Assembly (NCBI GenBank): GCA_022496805.1
Contig: CM040085.1
Span: 49,877,811-49,941,810, forward strand
Reading direction: 5' to 3'
DNA from: Pohlia nutans
Taxonomy: Eukaryota; Streptophyta; Bryopsida; Bryales; Mniaceae
Length of the DNA stretch: 64,000 nucleotides
Numbering within the stretch: position 1 is the stretch's first letter; every line of letters starts with the position of its first letter. The position numbers and the translations under genes were made by a program. The notes beneath the pieces were generated by a model. The model searched no databases, was not told the origin of the DNA, and saw nothing but the letters and a program-made list of their open reading frames with translations. Of this stretch, positions 1 through 10,309 are shown in pieces.

Positions 1-46
1 TGCACAATCTCAAGAACCTTGGTTGCACGAGTTGCCCCATCAACTG
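1..46 (-). pseudogene. FamI pol fragment (element B, part 1)
   Basis: These 46 bases match the integrase-start region of the FamI polyprotein (for example 2939-2984 in element A), on the minus strand. The match resumes at 5713 after element A, so this is the downstream part of host element B, cut by the insertion of A and then by the window edge. The last five bases, AACTG (42-46), are the left target duplication of A. Confidence 0.85.
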
Positions 47-364
47 TATTGAAGGTTAGATTAGAATGCCAAAGCCTCACACAAACACTTGGAATGCATA
101 GGAAAGAGATGATCTTTACTCATGGGCTGCCCCTCTTAAGTAGCACACCCAAGGGAGTCCCCTTGGCAAACCATATGGGACATCAGCCCATACTCCACTC
201 CTAGTACACTAGGATCAGCCCATATCACTTGGGAGACCCAATTCTCATTATCTCTAACTAGTACCACTTCTCTAGTTGCATGTCTAGCTCATTCGCATCA
301 TCTACTCTAGCTAATGCGCATGGCTATGAGCAACTTCAGCCCACGCAATCATCCGACTTCAACA
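47..364 (-). repeat. 3' LTR of element A
   Basis: 318 bp, reading TGTTGAAG...CTTCAATA on the element strand. The first bases of this LTR supply the final Val-Glu-Val-Gly codons and the TGA stop (349-351) of the A polyprotein. The polypurine tract AAAGTGGGAG lies just inside the element. Confidence 0.95.
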
Positions 365-3300
365 CTCCCACTTTGCAAATAGCCAAAGCCTTCGAGCCCA
401 AATGCTATCACTAGTCTTTGATGTCGATCTCTCGCAAGAGCCTTTGTCAGCACGTCCGCCACCATGTGCTCCGTTGGACAATACTTCAACTCTATCACCT
501 TCATCTCTAACTTCTCTCGAATGAAGTGATATTGCACATCAATGTGCTTTGTACGTGAGTGATGCGTTGGATTTTTCGCCAATGACATACTCCCTTGGTT
601 GTCACACATGATTGTTGTAGCCTCCTCTTGAGTGCATCTCACATCCGCCATTAGTTGCCTCAACCAAATGGCCTCCTTCGTACCGTGGCTCGTCGCCATG
701 TACTCCGCCTCAACCGTTGACGTGGCCGTGGTTTGTTGGCGCTTGCTATTCCATGAAACGGCCCCCGATCCAACTTTGAACATGTACCCCGTGGTGGATC
801 TACGATCATTGGTATCACCCGCATAATCCGCATCACAATACCCACTCAACACAATGTTGTCACCTCCAAGACACAACCTCACATCACTTGTGCCTTTCAA
901 GTACCGCATGATCCTCTTGACCGCAACCCAATGACTTGAACCCGGTCTTGCCATGTGTTGACTCACAACGCTGATTGGATACGCAAGGTCCGGCCTTGTT
1001 GCAATCATAGCATACATCAATGACCCTACAGCTTGCTTGTATGGCACATCCACCATAGATTGAGCCTCTAATGCATACTCCTCATCGGTAAGTTTCACGA
1101 GTTTGGAATTCACATCCAACGGAGTGCCAACCGGTTTGCAATCCTCCATGCCAAAGCGTTTGAGCACATCCATAACATACTTGCTTTGATTCATTGTTAT
1201 GGTGCGTGTTGCTCTATCTCGCACAAACTCAACTCCTAAACAAAAGTGCAACTCACCCAGATCACTCATCTCGTACTCGTTCTCAAGCATTGCCTTCAAT
1301 GCCTTCAAAGAGCTCATACAACTTGCAAGGATGATCAAATCATCCACATATATGATCACGATGACCACATGTTGCCCCTTTTGCATGAAATACAAGCTGT
1401 GATCAGCGATGCTCCTTGTGAACCCGATATGAACAAGAAACGTGTCAATCTTTTGATACCATGCGCGTGGAGATTGCTTCAACCCATACAATGACTTGTT
1501 CAACTTGCAAACAAGGTTCTCATTACCTCGTTGCACAAATCCTTCGGGTTGTACCATGTAGATGTCCTCGTCCAACTCGCCGTTCAAGAACGCCGTCTTC
1601 ACATCCATTTGATGCATTTCCAAATCCATGGCAGCCCCGATGGCCAAAATGCATCGAATAGTGGTGAATTTCGCCACCGGTGCAAAGGTCTCATGAAAAT
1701 CAACACCTTCGATTTGTGAAAAGCCCTTTGCCACCAATCTTGCCTTATAACGAACCACATCACCCGTTGCATCTCTCTTTGCACGAAATACCCACTTACA
1801 ACCGATAGCGTTGCGATTCTTGGGGAGGGGAGTCAATTCCCATGTGCCATTGTCCATCAACGATTTGTACTCCTCTTGCATGGCTTGCTCCCACTTGTTT
1901 GCATCATCACAACTCAACGCTTCACGAATCGTCAATGGAGCATCTAAAAGTGCAACGTTTGCATGCTCCTCCTCACCTTGAGGGAGAATATGATTCTTCC
2001 ACCACTCGCCAAGTGGTCTACGATTTCTCTCTGGATAACGACGATCGCTCGAGGATGCATTGTCTTCAACCGCCGTTGCTTGTGCCTTTTTCTCGCCATT
2101 CTTCGTCTTCAAAGGTCGCTCCTCAATATGTTCCTCATCACCACCATCTTCGTCATCTTCGTCTTCATCAACAATATCAATAACGGGAGATTTGGAAGAT
2201 TGGTCCACAATCGCTGGTTTATCGCCACTTCTCCCACTTGGACCATCGTCCAAATTGTCTTCAACCTTGGAATTCTCGCAAAATGTCACATCACGAGCTC
2301 GAATGATCTTCTTGGTCTCGAGCGACATGAGCCTGTACGCCTTGGTACCTTCACAATATCCAAGAAACACACATTTTGTTGCCTTGGCCTCAAGTTTGGT
2401 TCTTTGAGAATCGGGTACCTTTGCAAATGCGATGCATCCAAATGTGCGCATGTGCTCCACGCGGGGAGGCCTCCCACTCCACGCTTGCTCTGGTGTCATG
2501 TTTTGAACCGCACTCGTCGGGCATCGGTTGCGTGTGTACACCGCAGTCACCACCGCTTCCGCCCAAAGGTCCAAACTCAAATTTTGTGCATGCAACATAC
2601 TCCTTGCCATTTCCACAATTGTTCGATTTGCACGCTCTGCAACTCCGTTTTGTTGTGGTGTATATGGCGTTGTGGTTTGTCTAGCAATGCCTTCTTTCTT
2701 CAATAACTCTCCAAATTGGTTGGACATGAACTCGCCGCCATTATCCGATCGAAACACCTTGATCTTGTGCTCGGATTGCTTCTCAACCAACGCCTTGAAC
2801 TCTTTGAACTTCTCAAAACACTCACTCTTTGCTTTGATCGGATACAACCATATCTTCCTCGAAAAATCATCAATGAAAGTCACAAAATACTTGCAACCCC
2901 CCATAGACGTGGTCTTCATTGGACCACACACGTCGGAATGCACAATCTCAAGAACCTTGGTTGCACGAGTTGCCCCATCAACTGGAAACGGTGAGCGTTG
3001 TTGTTTGCCTTCAATACAACCCTCACATGTGAATGAACTAGGTGCGACGTGTGATTGTGCAAGATCCATGCCACTTACCATTCCACGCAGTGCTTTCACA
3101 CTCTTGACATTCAAATGCCCGAGACGACGATGCCACAACGCCAACTTGTCTTCGTTTGAACTCGATTGCACCAACGTTGCCGATTCCGCCGCGTGCATCT
3201 TGGAAAACTTGATTTGGTACAAGCCGTTGACTTCGTGTATAATGGCCACCTCCTCACGACTTGGGGACAACACAAAACACCCTTGGTCGCTAAATTCCAC

Positions 3301-4422
3301 TCGCAAATGCTTCATCACCAAATGTCGCACCGATAAAAGATTTGCCTTCAACTTGGGAACGTGGAGGACATCATGGATGGTAATTGTCTTCACACGACCC
3401 TTCACCTCGGTGTCTACGACGATGGATCCTTTACCCACGGCTTGAAGAACCGTATCATCACCCAAAATGACATTCTTTGGAGATATGACGTGATATGATT
3501 GGAAACAAGTCCTAATGGGCGCCATGTGACTCGAGGCTCCCGAATCAACAATCCAATCGATCACACTACCATTGCATGACACGTCACTTGCCATCATTGC
3601 ATACTCGTCCCCGTCATCACTACAAGAAGAGACGCTAGTCATAAATGCGTACTCATCACCTGCATCGTTGACCTTTGTATTGTTGGCACTTTCCTCTCTC
3701 TTGCGTTTGTAGCAAAATTTTGCCAAGTGGCCCTTCTTACCGCAATAGTAGCATACCTTGTCTGTAGAGCTCCCACTGGCACCGCTCTTGGATTGCTTCG
3801 CCATAAGCGCCGCGCTATCGCCACGAGTCTCGTTCTCTTTGCGCCGCGAGAGTTCATGCAACAACCGTGATGTCACATAATCAAGAGTGAGCTCGCTAAT
3901 GGGCCTACTCTCCATAGCAACGATAAGATACTCGTACGACGGCGGCAAACTCTCGAGGAGCGTCATAACGATATCACCGTCGGTAATGTGGACGTCTGCG
4001 CCGTTGAGCTGATCCGCAAGAGCCTTGACTTTGTTGATGTGCGCCAACATGTCGTCGTTTTCTTCCATCTTGATGGTGAAAAACTTGCGCCTCAAAAACA
4101 AGATATTGACCAAGCTCTTTGCCTCATGAATATTGCAAAGCTTGGCCCATGCCTCGGCGGGAGTCTTGCACGACCGAATATGAGAAAGCTGGGAATCAGA
4201 AAGATTAAGAGCCAAAATCGCAAAGGCCTTTTTCTCTCGCCGAGTGTACGCAGTTCGTACCCTAGCCTCGGCGTCGGACGAAGGCGGTTCCTCACTACCC
4301 TCAACTATCTCCCACAATTCTTTTTCGGCCATGACCATTTCCATCTTGAATTTCCACAAGTGGAAGTTGACGCCATCGAACTTGTCTACAACCTTAGCAC
4401 CTTCACCCTCAAATGTAGCCAT
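349..4422 (-). CDS. Copia Gag-Pol polyprotein of element A (1357 aa)
   Basis: Single uninterrupted frame encoding Gag, protease, integrase, reverse transcriptase and RNase H in copia order; residue positions are given under element E. I chose the ATG at 4420-4422 because the frame is open only nine further codons upstream, from a GTG, with an in-frame TAG just before that. The key motifs are present: zinc knuckle, DSGA protease, integrase D-D-E, YVDD and RNase H. A private change is His for Asn at residue 145 in Gag. The C terminus reads GLEGFGYLQSGS as in D and L. Nothing visible prevents activity. Confidence 0.93.
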   Translation of the reverse strand: MATFEGEGAKVVDKFDGVNFHLWKFKMEMVMAEKELWEIVEGSEEPPSSDAEARVRTAYTRREKKAFAILALNLSDSQLSHIRSCKTPAEAWAKLCNIHEAKSLVNILFLRRKFFTIKMEENDDMLAHINKVKALADQLNGADVHITDGDIVMTLLESLPPSYEYLIVAMESRPISELTLDYVTSRLLHELSRRKENETRGDSAALMAKQSKSGASGSSTDKVCYYCGKKGHLAKFCYKRKREESANNTKVNDAGDEYAFMTSVSSCSDDGDEYAMMASDVSCNGSVIDWIVDSGASSHMAPIRTCFQSYHVISPKNVILGDDTVLQAVGKGSIVVDTEVKGRVKTITIHDVLHVPKLKANLLSVRHLVMKHLRVEFSDQGCFVLSPSREEVAIIHEVNGLYQIKFSKMHAAESATLVQSSSNEDKLALWHRRLGHLNVKSVKALRGMVSGMDLAQSHVAPSSFTCEGCIEGKQQRSPFPVDGATRATKVLEIVHSDVCGPMKTTSMGGCKYFVTFIDDFSRKIWLYPIKAKSECFEKFKEFKALVEKQSEHKIKVFRSDNGGEFMSNQFGELLKKEGIARQTTTPYTPQQNGVAERANRTIVEMARSMLHAQNLSLDLWAEAVVTAVYTRNRCPTSAVQNMTPEQAWSGRPPRVEHMRTFGCIAFAKVPDSQRTKLEAKATKCVFLGYCEGTKAYRLMSLETKKIIRARDVTFCENSKVEDNLDDGPSGRSGDKPAIVDQSSKSPVIDIVDEDEDDEDGGDEEHIEERPLKTKNGEKKAQATAVEDNASSSDRRYPERNRRPLGEWWKNHILPQGEEEHANVALLDAPLTIREALSCDDANKWEQAMQEEYKSLMDNGTWELTPLPKNRNAIGCKWVFRAKRDATGDVVRYKARLVAKGFSQIEGVDFHETFAPVAKFTTIRCILAIGAAMDLEMHQMDVKTAFLNGELDEDIYMVQPEGFVQRGNENLVCKLNKSLYGLKQSPRAWYQKIDTFLVHIGFTRSIADHSLYFMQKGQHVVIVIIYVDDLIILASCMSSLKALKAMLENEYEMSDLGELHFCLGVEFVRDRATRTITMNQSKYVMDVLKRFGMEDCKPVGTPLDVNSKLVKLTDEEYALEAQSMVDVPYKQAVGSLMYAMIATRPDLAYPISVVSQHMARPGSSHWVAVKRIMRYLKGTSDVRLCLGGDNIVLSGYCDADYAGDTNDRRSTTGYMFKVGSGAVSWNSKRQQTTATSTVEAEYMATSHGTKEAIWLRQLMADVRCTQEEATTIMCDNQGSMSLAKNPTHHSRTKHIDVQYHFIREKLEMKVIELKYCPTEHMVADVLTKALARDRHQRLVIAFGLEGFGYLQSGSVEVG

Positions 4423-5394
4423 ATCCTTGATTGAAGGACGTACGCTCACAAAATTCAGCCCCTAGAAAGCTAAGAAAAATTGTTTTTATGATTTTTGACA
4501 ATTTTGTGATTTGTGAAGCAAATTGCACACGTACGTGCTTCTAATGCCTCCAAACTAATTCCAAACACTAAATCAGCACCTTTGTGCTACACATCAACCT
4601 CACAACACTCAATCGTGATGGTTCTTAGTGAATTTGCACAAGATCATACCACAACACCCTAACTAGGAGAATTGCGCACTCGTTGGCTCAAATCCACTCA
4701 AATCAGCACCCTTGTGCTTCACAACACGTAATGCACCCTATGGACACCCTTGTGCCTTCCAAGGACTCTAAATCAATGCAAATTCAGCCCCTTCAAGTCC
4801 TAATTGCATTGAAATTCATCAAATCAGCCCCGTTGTGCATTCACTAACCCAAACTCAAATTTTGAGCACTCCAAGGGCATAACTCACATTCCAAACCCTT
4901 GTGCAAGAATTGCAATACCAAAATCAGATTGTAGACTCACCCCAAGAGCCTCAAAGCATAAAAGTGCCTTGCAACAACACAAGTGCACAAATTGAGAACA
5001 AATTTAGCCAATAAGCTCCAATAAGCTCCAATAAGCTCCAATAAGCTCCAATGAGCTCCAATATACTCCAACAAGCACCAATAAGCTCCAAAGCTCCAAT
5101 TCAGCCCTTGTAGACGTGTGTAAACTCCAAAAGTGCTCCAAAGTGCTCCAAAAGCTCCAAATCAACAAATGATAGCTCCAAAGTGCGAATTCAGCCCTCC
5201 AACACGTAGATCAAAGGTAGGAAGATTGTAATACCTCCCAATGTCGAAATCATCCCACCAAAGCTCGAATTCAGCCCTCCAAAGTTCCAAATCAGCGCTC
5301 CAATACTCCAAAATCAGCGCTCCAAAGCACGACCTCCACACAATGAGCAATCTAATCTTTGACTCACGCAAAACACATGAGTGGGCCCATAACC
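4423..5394 (-). other. 5' leader of element A with PBS
   Basis: About 970 bp between the 5' LTR and the polyprotein. The PBS is at 5381-5394 (GGTTATGGGCCCAC on the element strand). The rest is non-coding, carries the iterated motif GCTGA(A/T)TT, and has a short minisatellite of unit TTGGAGCTTA near 5010-5065. No gene is supported here. Confidence 0.85.
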
Positions 5395-5712
5395 TATTGA
5401 AGGTTAGATTAGAATGCCAAAGCCTCACACAAACACTTGGAATGCATAGGAAAGAGATGATCTTTACTCATGGGCTGCCCCTCTTAAGTAGCACACCCAA
5501 GGGAGTCCCCTTGGCAAACCATATGGGACATCAGCCCATACTCCACTCCTAGTACACTAGGATCAGCCCATATCACTTGGGAGACCCAATTCTCATTATC
5601 TCTAACTAGTACCACTTCTCTAGTTGCATGTCTAGCTCATTCGCATCATCTACTCTAGCTAATGCGCATGGCTATGAGCAACTTCAGCCCACGCAATCAT
5701 CCGACTTCAACA
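5395..5712 (-). repeat. 5' LTR of element A
   Basis: 318 bp and apparently identical to 47-364. The outer end is followed by the target duplication AACTG (5713-5717). Confidence 0.95.
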
Positions 5713-7155
5713 AACTGGAAACGGTGAGCGTTGTTGCTTGCCTTCAATACAACCCTCACATGTGAATGAACTAGGTGCGACGTGTGATTGTGCAAGATCC
5801 ATGCCACTTACCATTCCACGCAGTGCTTTCACACTCTTGACATTCAAATGCCCGAGACGACGATGCCACAACGCCAACTTGTCTTCGTTTGAACTCGATT
5901 GCACCAACGTTGCGGATTCCGCCGCGTGCATCTTGGAAAACTTGATTTGGTACAAGCCGTTGACTTCGTGTATAATGGCCACCTCCTCACGACTTGGAGA
6001 CAACACAAAACACCCTTGGTCGCTAAATTCCACTCGCAAATGCTTCATCACCAAATGTCGCACCGATAAAAGATTTGCCTTCAACTTGGGAACGTGGAGG
6101 ACATCATGGATGGTAATTGTCTTCACACGACCCTTCACCTCGGTGTCTACGACGATGGATCCTTTACCCACGGCTTGAAGAACCGTATCATCACCCAAAA
6201 TGACATTCTTTGGAGATATGACGTGATATGATTGGAAACAAGTCCTAATGGGCGCCATGTGACTCGAGGCTCCCGAATCAACAATCCAATCGATCACACT
6301 ACCATTGCATGACACGTCACTTGCCATCATTGCATACTCGTCCCCGTCATCACACCAAGAAGAGACGCTAGTCATAAATGCGTACTCATCACCTGCATCG
6401 TTGACCTTTGTATTGTTGGCACTTTCCTCTCTCTTGCGTTTGTAGCAAAATTTTGCCAAGTGGCCCTTCTTACCGCAATAGTAGCATACCTTGTCTGTAG
6501 AGCTCCCACTCGCACCGCTCTTGGATTGCTTCGCCATAAGCGCCGCGCTATCGCCACGAGTCTCGTTCTCTTTGCGCCGCGAGAGTTCATGCAACAACCG
6601 TGATGTCACATAATCAAGAGTGAGCTCGCTAATGGGCCTACTCTCCATAGCAACGATAAGATACTCGTACGACGGCGGCAAACTCTCGAGGAGCGTCATA
6701 ACGATATCACCGTCGGTAATGTTGACGTCTGCGCCGTTGAGCTGATCCGCAAGAGCCTTGACTTTGTTGATGTGCGCCAACATGTCGTCGTTTTCTTCCA
6801 TCTTGATGGTGAAAAACTTGCGCCTCAAAAACAAGATATTGACCAAGCTCTTTGCCTCATGAATATTGCAAAGCTTGGCCCATGCCTCGGCGGGAGTCTT
6901 GCACGACCGAATATGAGAAAGCTGGGAATCAGAAAGATTAAGAGCCAAAATCGCAAAGGCCTTTTTCTCTCGCCGAGTGTACGCAGTTCGTACCCTAGCC
7001 TCGGCGTCGGACGAAGGCGGTTCCTCACTACCCTCAACTATCTCCCACAATTCTTTTTCGGCCATGACCATTTCCATCTTGAATTTCCACAAGTGGAAGT
7101 TGACGCCATCGAACTTGTCTACAACCTTAGCACCTTCACCCTCAAATGTAGCCAT
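5713..7155 (-). pseudogene. Gag-Pol fragment of element B
   Basis: Encodes Gag (start ATG at 7153-7155), the CCHC zinc knuckle, the DSGA protease and the HHCC pre-integrase region up to KQQRSPFPV, where element A interrupts it. The variant Ser-Trp-Cys-Asp downstream of the knuckle is shared with C, G, L and M, whereas A, D, E and F have Ser-Cys-Ser-Asp. The frame resumes at 1-46 and then leaves the window. Confidence 0.88.
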
Positions 7156-8118
7156 ATCCTTGATTGAAGGACGTACGCTCACAAAATTCAGCCCCTAGAA
7201 AGCTAAGAAAAATTGTTTTTATGATTTTTTGGCAATTTTGAGATTTGTGAGGTAAATTGCACACGTACGTGCTTCTAATGCCTCCAAACTAATTCCAAAC
7301 ACTAAATCAGCACCTTTGTGCTACACATCAACCTCACAACACTCAATCGTGATGGTTCTTAGTGAATTTGCACAAGATCATACCACAACACCCTAACTAG
7401 GAGAATTGCGCACTCGTTGGCTCAAATCCACTCAAATCAGCACCCTTGTGCTTCACAACACGTAATGCACCCTATGGACACCCTTGTGCCTTCCAAGGAC
7501 TCTAAATCAATGCAAATTCAGCCCCTTCAAGTCCTAATTGCATTGAAATTCATCAAATCAGCCCCGTTGTGCATTCACTAACCCAAACTCTAATTTTGAG
7601 CACTCCAAGGGCATAACTCACATTCCAAACCCTTGTGCAAGAATTGCAATACCAAAATCAGATTGTAGACTCACCCCAAGAGCCTCAAAGCATAAAAGTG
7701 CCTTGCAACAACACAAGTGCACAAATTGAGCACAAATTGAGCCAATAAGCTCCAATAAGCTCCAATAAGCTCCAATCAGCTCCAATATACTCCAACAAGC
7801 ACCAATAAGCTCCAAAGCTTCAATTCAGCCCTTGTAGACGTGTATAAACTCCAAAGGTGCTCCAAAGTGCTCCAAAAGCTCCAAATCAACAAATGATAGC
7901 TCCAAAGTGCGAATTCAGCCCTCCAACACGTAGATCAAAGGTAGGAAGATTGTAATACCTCCCAATGTCGAAATCAGCCCACCAAAGCTCGAATTCAGCC
8001 CTCCAAAGTACTAAATCAGCGCTCCAATACTCCAAAATCAGCGCTCCAACGCACGACCTCCACACAATGAGCAATCTAATCTTTGACTCACGCAAAACAC
8101 ATGAGTGGGCCCATAACC
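7156..8118 (-). other. 5' leader of element B with PBS
   Basis: Non-coding leader with PBS at 8105-8118. It has the GCTGA(A/T)TT motif series and three TTGGAGCTTA-type units plus a variant at about 7743-7785. It differs from the C leader mainly in minisatellite copy number. Confidence 0.83.
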
Positions 8119-8435
8119 TATTGAAGGTTAGATTAGAATGCCAAAGCCTCACACAAACACTTGGAATGCATAGGAAAGAGATGATCTTTACTCATGGGCT
8201 GCCCCTCTTAAGTAGCACACCCAAGGGAGTCCCCTTGGCAAACCATATGGGACATCAGCCCATACTCCACTCCTAGTACACTAGGATCAGCCCATATGAC
8301 TTGGGAGACCCAATTCTCCTTACTTCTAACTAGTACCACTTCTCTAGTTGCAAGTCTAGCTCATTCGCATCTATACTCTAGCTAATGCGCATGGCTATGA
8401 GCAACTTCAGCCCACGCAATCATCCTACTTCAACA
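8119..8435 (-). repeat. 5' LTR of element B
   Basis: 317 bp. It carries the C-type variants AAGTAAGG and AAGTCATATGG and a 1-bp deletion (CGCATCTATAC). Confidence 0.92.
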
Positions 8436-8573
8436 ACTTTTGTGGCCCGTGTCGCCCCTTCACCCGCAAATGGCAACCGTTGTTGCTTGCCTTGAATGCA
8501 ACCTTCACACGTGAATGTAGAAGCATCCACTTTCAATTGATGAAGGTCCATACCGCTTACCATGCCGCGTAGT
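8436..8573 (-). pseudogene. FamII (H2) pol fragment, inverted copy
   Basis: 138 bp encoding, on the minus strand, a pre-integrase segment LRGMVSGMDL...CEGCIQGKQQ of a copia subfamily diverged from FamI. It is the exact reverse complement of 25620-25757 and lies between the same two LTR ends. This is the clearest anchor for the inverted segmental duplication. Confidence 0.88.
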
Positions 8574-8891
8574 TGTTGAAGTAGGATGATTGCGTGGGCT
8601 GAAGTTGCTCATAGCCATGCGCATTAGCTAGAGTAGATGATGCGAATGAGCTAGACTTGCAACTAGAGAAGTGGTACTAGTTAGAAGTAATGAGAATTGG
8701 GTCTCCCAAGTGATATGGGCTGATCCTAGTGTACTAGGAGTGGAGTATGGGCTGATGTCCCATATGGTTTGCCAAGGGGGCTCCCTTGGGTGTACTACTT
8801 AAGAGGGGCAGCCCATGAGTAAAAATCATCTCTTTCCTATGCATTCCAAGTGTTTGTGTGAGGCTTTGGCATTCTAATCTAACCTTCAATA
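8574..8891 (+). repeat. 5' LTR of F'
   Basis: 318 bp, matching the 5' LTR of F (25302-25619) including its private variants. The left flank is the H2 piece ending ...CGCGTAGT. Confidence 0.92.
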
Positions 8892-9854
8892 GGTTATGGG
8901 CCCACTCATGTGTTTTGCGTGAGTCAAAGATTAGATTGCTCATTGTGTGGAGGTCGTGCGTTGGAGCGCTGATTTTGGAGTATTGGAGCGCTCATTTGGA
9001 GCTTTGGAAGGCTGAATTCGAGCTTTGGTGGTCTGATTTCGACATTGGGAGGTATTACAATCTTCCTACCTTTGATCTACGTGTTGGAGGGCTGAATTCG
9101 CACTTTGGAGCTATCATTTGTTGATTTGGAGCTTTTGGAGCACTTTGGAGCACTTTTGGAGTTTATACACGTCTACAAGGGCTGAATTGGAGCTTTGGGG
9201 GTTATTGGTGCTTGTTGGAGTATGTTGGACCTGATTGGAGCTTATTGGAGCTTATTGGAGCTTATTGGCTCAATTTGTGCTCAATTTGTGCACTTGTGTT
9301 GTTGCAAGGCACTTTTATGCTTTGAGGCTCTTGGGTTGAGTCTACAATCTGATTTTGGTATTGCAATTCTTGCACAAGGGTTTGGAATGTGAGTTATGCC
9401 CTTGGAGTGCTCAAAATTTGAGTTTGGGTTAGTGAATGCACAACGGGGCTGATTTGATGAATTTCAATGCAATTAGGACTTGAAGGGGCTGAATTTGCAT
9501 TGATTTAGAGTCCTTGGAAGGCACAAGGGTGTCCATAGGGTGCATTACATGTTGTGAAGCACAAGGGTGCTGATTTGAGTGGATTTGAGCCAACGAGTGC
9601 GCAATTCTCCTAGTTAGGGTGTTGTGGTATGATCTTGTGCAAATTCACTAAGAACCATCACGATTGAGTGTTGTGAGGTTGATGTGTAGCACAAAGGTGC
9701 TGATTTAGTGTTTGGAATTAGTTCGGAGGCATTAGAAGCACATACGTGTGCAATTTGCCTCACAAATCACAAAATTGTCAAAAAATCATAAAAACAATTT
9801 TTCTTAGCTTTCTAGGGGCTGAATTTTGTGAGCGTACGTCCTTCAATCAAGGAT
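8892..9854 (+). other. 5' leader of F' with PBS
   Basis: PBS at 8892-8905, then the non-coding leader with GCTGA(A/T)TT motifs and a short TTGGAGCTTA run near 9235-9270. It contains the uninterrupted site ...GTGCTTGTTGGAGTATG... that element E split in F. Confidence 0.83.
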
Positions 9855-9991
9855 ATGGCTACATTTGAGGGTGAAGGTGCTAAGGTTGTAGACAAGTTCG
9901 ATGGCGTCAACTTCCACTTGTGGAAATTCAAGATGGAAATGGTCATGGGCGAAAAAGAATTGTGGGAGATAGTTGAGGGTAGTGAGGAACC
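9855..9991 (+). pseudogene. Gag start fragment of F'
   Basis: The first 45 codons of the FamI polyprotein (start ATG 9855-9857), with F-type Gly32. It stops where the LTR of G begins (...GAGGAACC then TGTTGAAG). The expected continuation GCCTTCGTCC is not found beyond G. Confidence 0.85.
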
Positions 9992-10309
9992 TGTTGAAGT
10001 AGGATGATTGCGTGGGCTGAAGTTGCTCTTAGCCATGCGCATTAGCTAGAGTAGATGATGCGAATGAGCTAGACTTGCAACTAGAGAAGTGATACTAGTT
10101 AGAAGTAATGAGAATTGGGTCTCCCAAGTCATATGGGCTGATCCTAGTGTACTAGGAGTGGAGTATGGGCTGATGTCCCATATGGTTTGCCAAGGGGACT
10201 CCCTTGGGTGTGCTACATAAGAGGGGCAGCCTATGAGTAAAGATCATCTCTTTCCTATGCATTCCAAGTGTTTGTGTGAGGCTTTGGCATTCTAATCTAA
10301 CCTTCAATA
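9992..10309 (+). repeat. 5' LTR of element G
   Basis: 318 bp with private variants GAAGTGATACTAG and GTGCTACATAAG. The left flank is the gag of F' (…GAGGAACC). Confidence 0.92.

Larger units (their letters stand above)
47..5712 (-). mobile_element. Ty1/copia retrotransposon A, complete, inserted in element B
   Basis: Complete FamI element with 318-bp LTRs (47-364 and 5395-5712), a PBS (5381-5394), a leader and an intact polyprotein ORF. It is flanked by a perfect 5-bp duplication AACTG at 42-46 and 5713-5717. Removing A and one AACTG rejoins the pol frame of B exactly, which proves the insertion. The two LTRs look identical and share private variants (ATCCGACTTC near the outer end, GTTGCATGTC), so the insertion is recent. 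It is absent from the matching site in element C, the inverted duplicate of B, so A arrived after that duplication. Confidence 0.95.
5713..8435 (-). mobile_element. Copia retrotransposon B, 5' part; host of A
   Basis: FamI element keeping its 5' LTR (8119-8435), leader and the N-terminal third of the polyprotein. It is interrupted by A at 5713 and continues at 1-46. Its 5' flank reads CCACAAAAGT on the element strand, exactly the flank of element C at 25748-25757. It shares rare leader variants with C, such as TTTACCTC and TTGCC. B is therefore the inverted-duplicate copy of C, not an independent insertion. Confidence 0.85.
8574..9991 (+). mobile_element. Copia fragment F' (5' LTR, leader, start of gag)
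   Basis: 5' end of a FamI element, cut at 9991 by the LTR of element G. It shares private variants with element F: GAGTAAAAATCATC and GGGGGCTCCC in the LTR, GGAGCGCTCATTTGG and GGTGGTCTGATTT in the leader, and Gly for Ala at Gag residue 32. It is therefore the duplicate of F in inverted orientation, and lacks the E insertion that interrupts F's leader. Confidence 0.85.

Noticed and set aside
2528..3445. A 305-codon ORF antisense to integrase, found in every FamI copy (also 247- and 131-codon antisense frames)
   Set aside because: It is a shadow of the pol frame. Copies are nearly identical, so its persistence carries no evidence of selection, and it has no recognisable domain.
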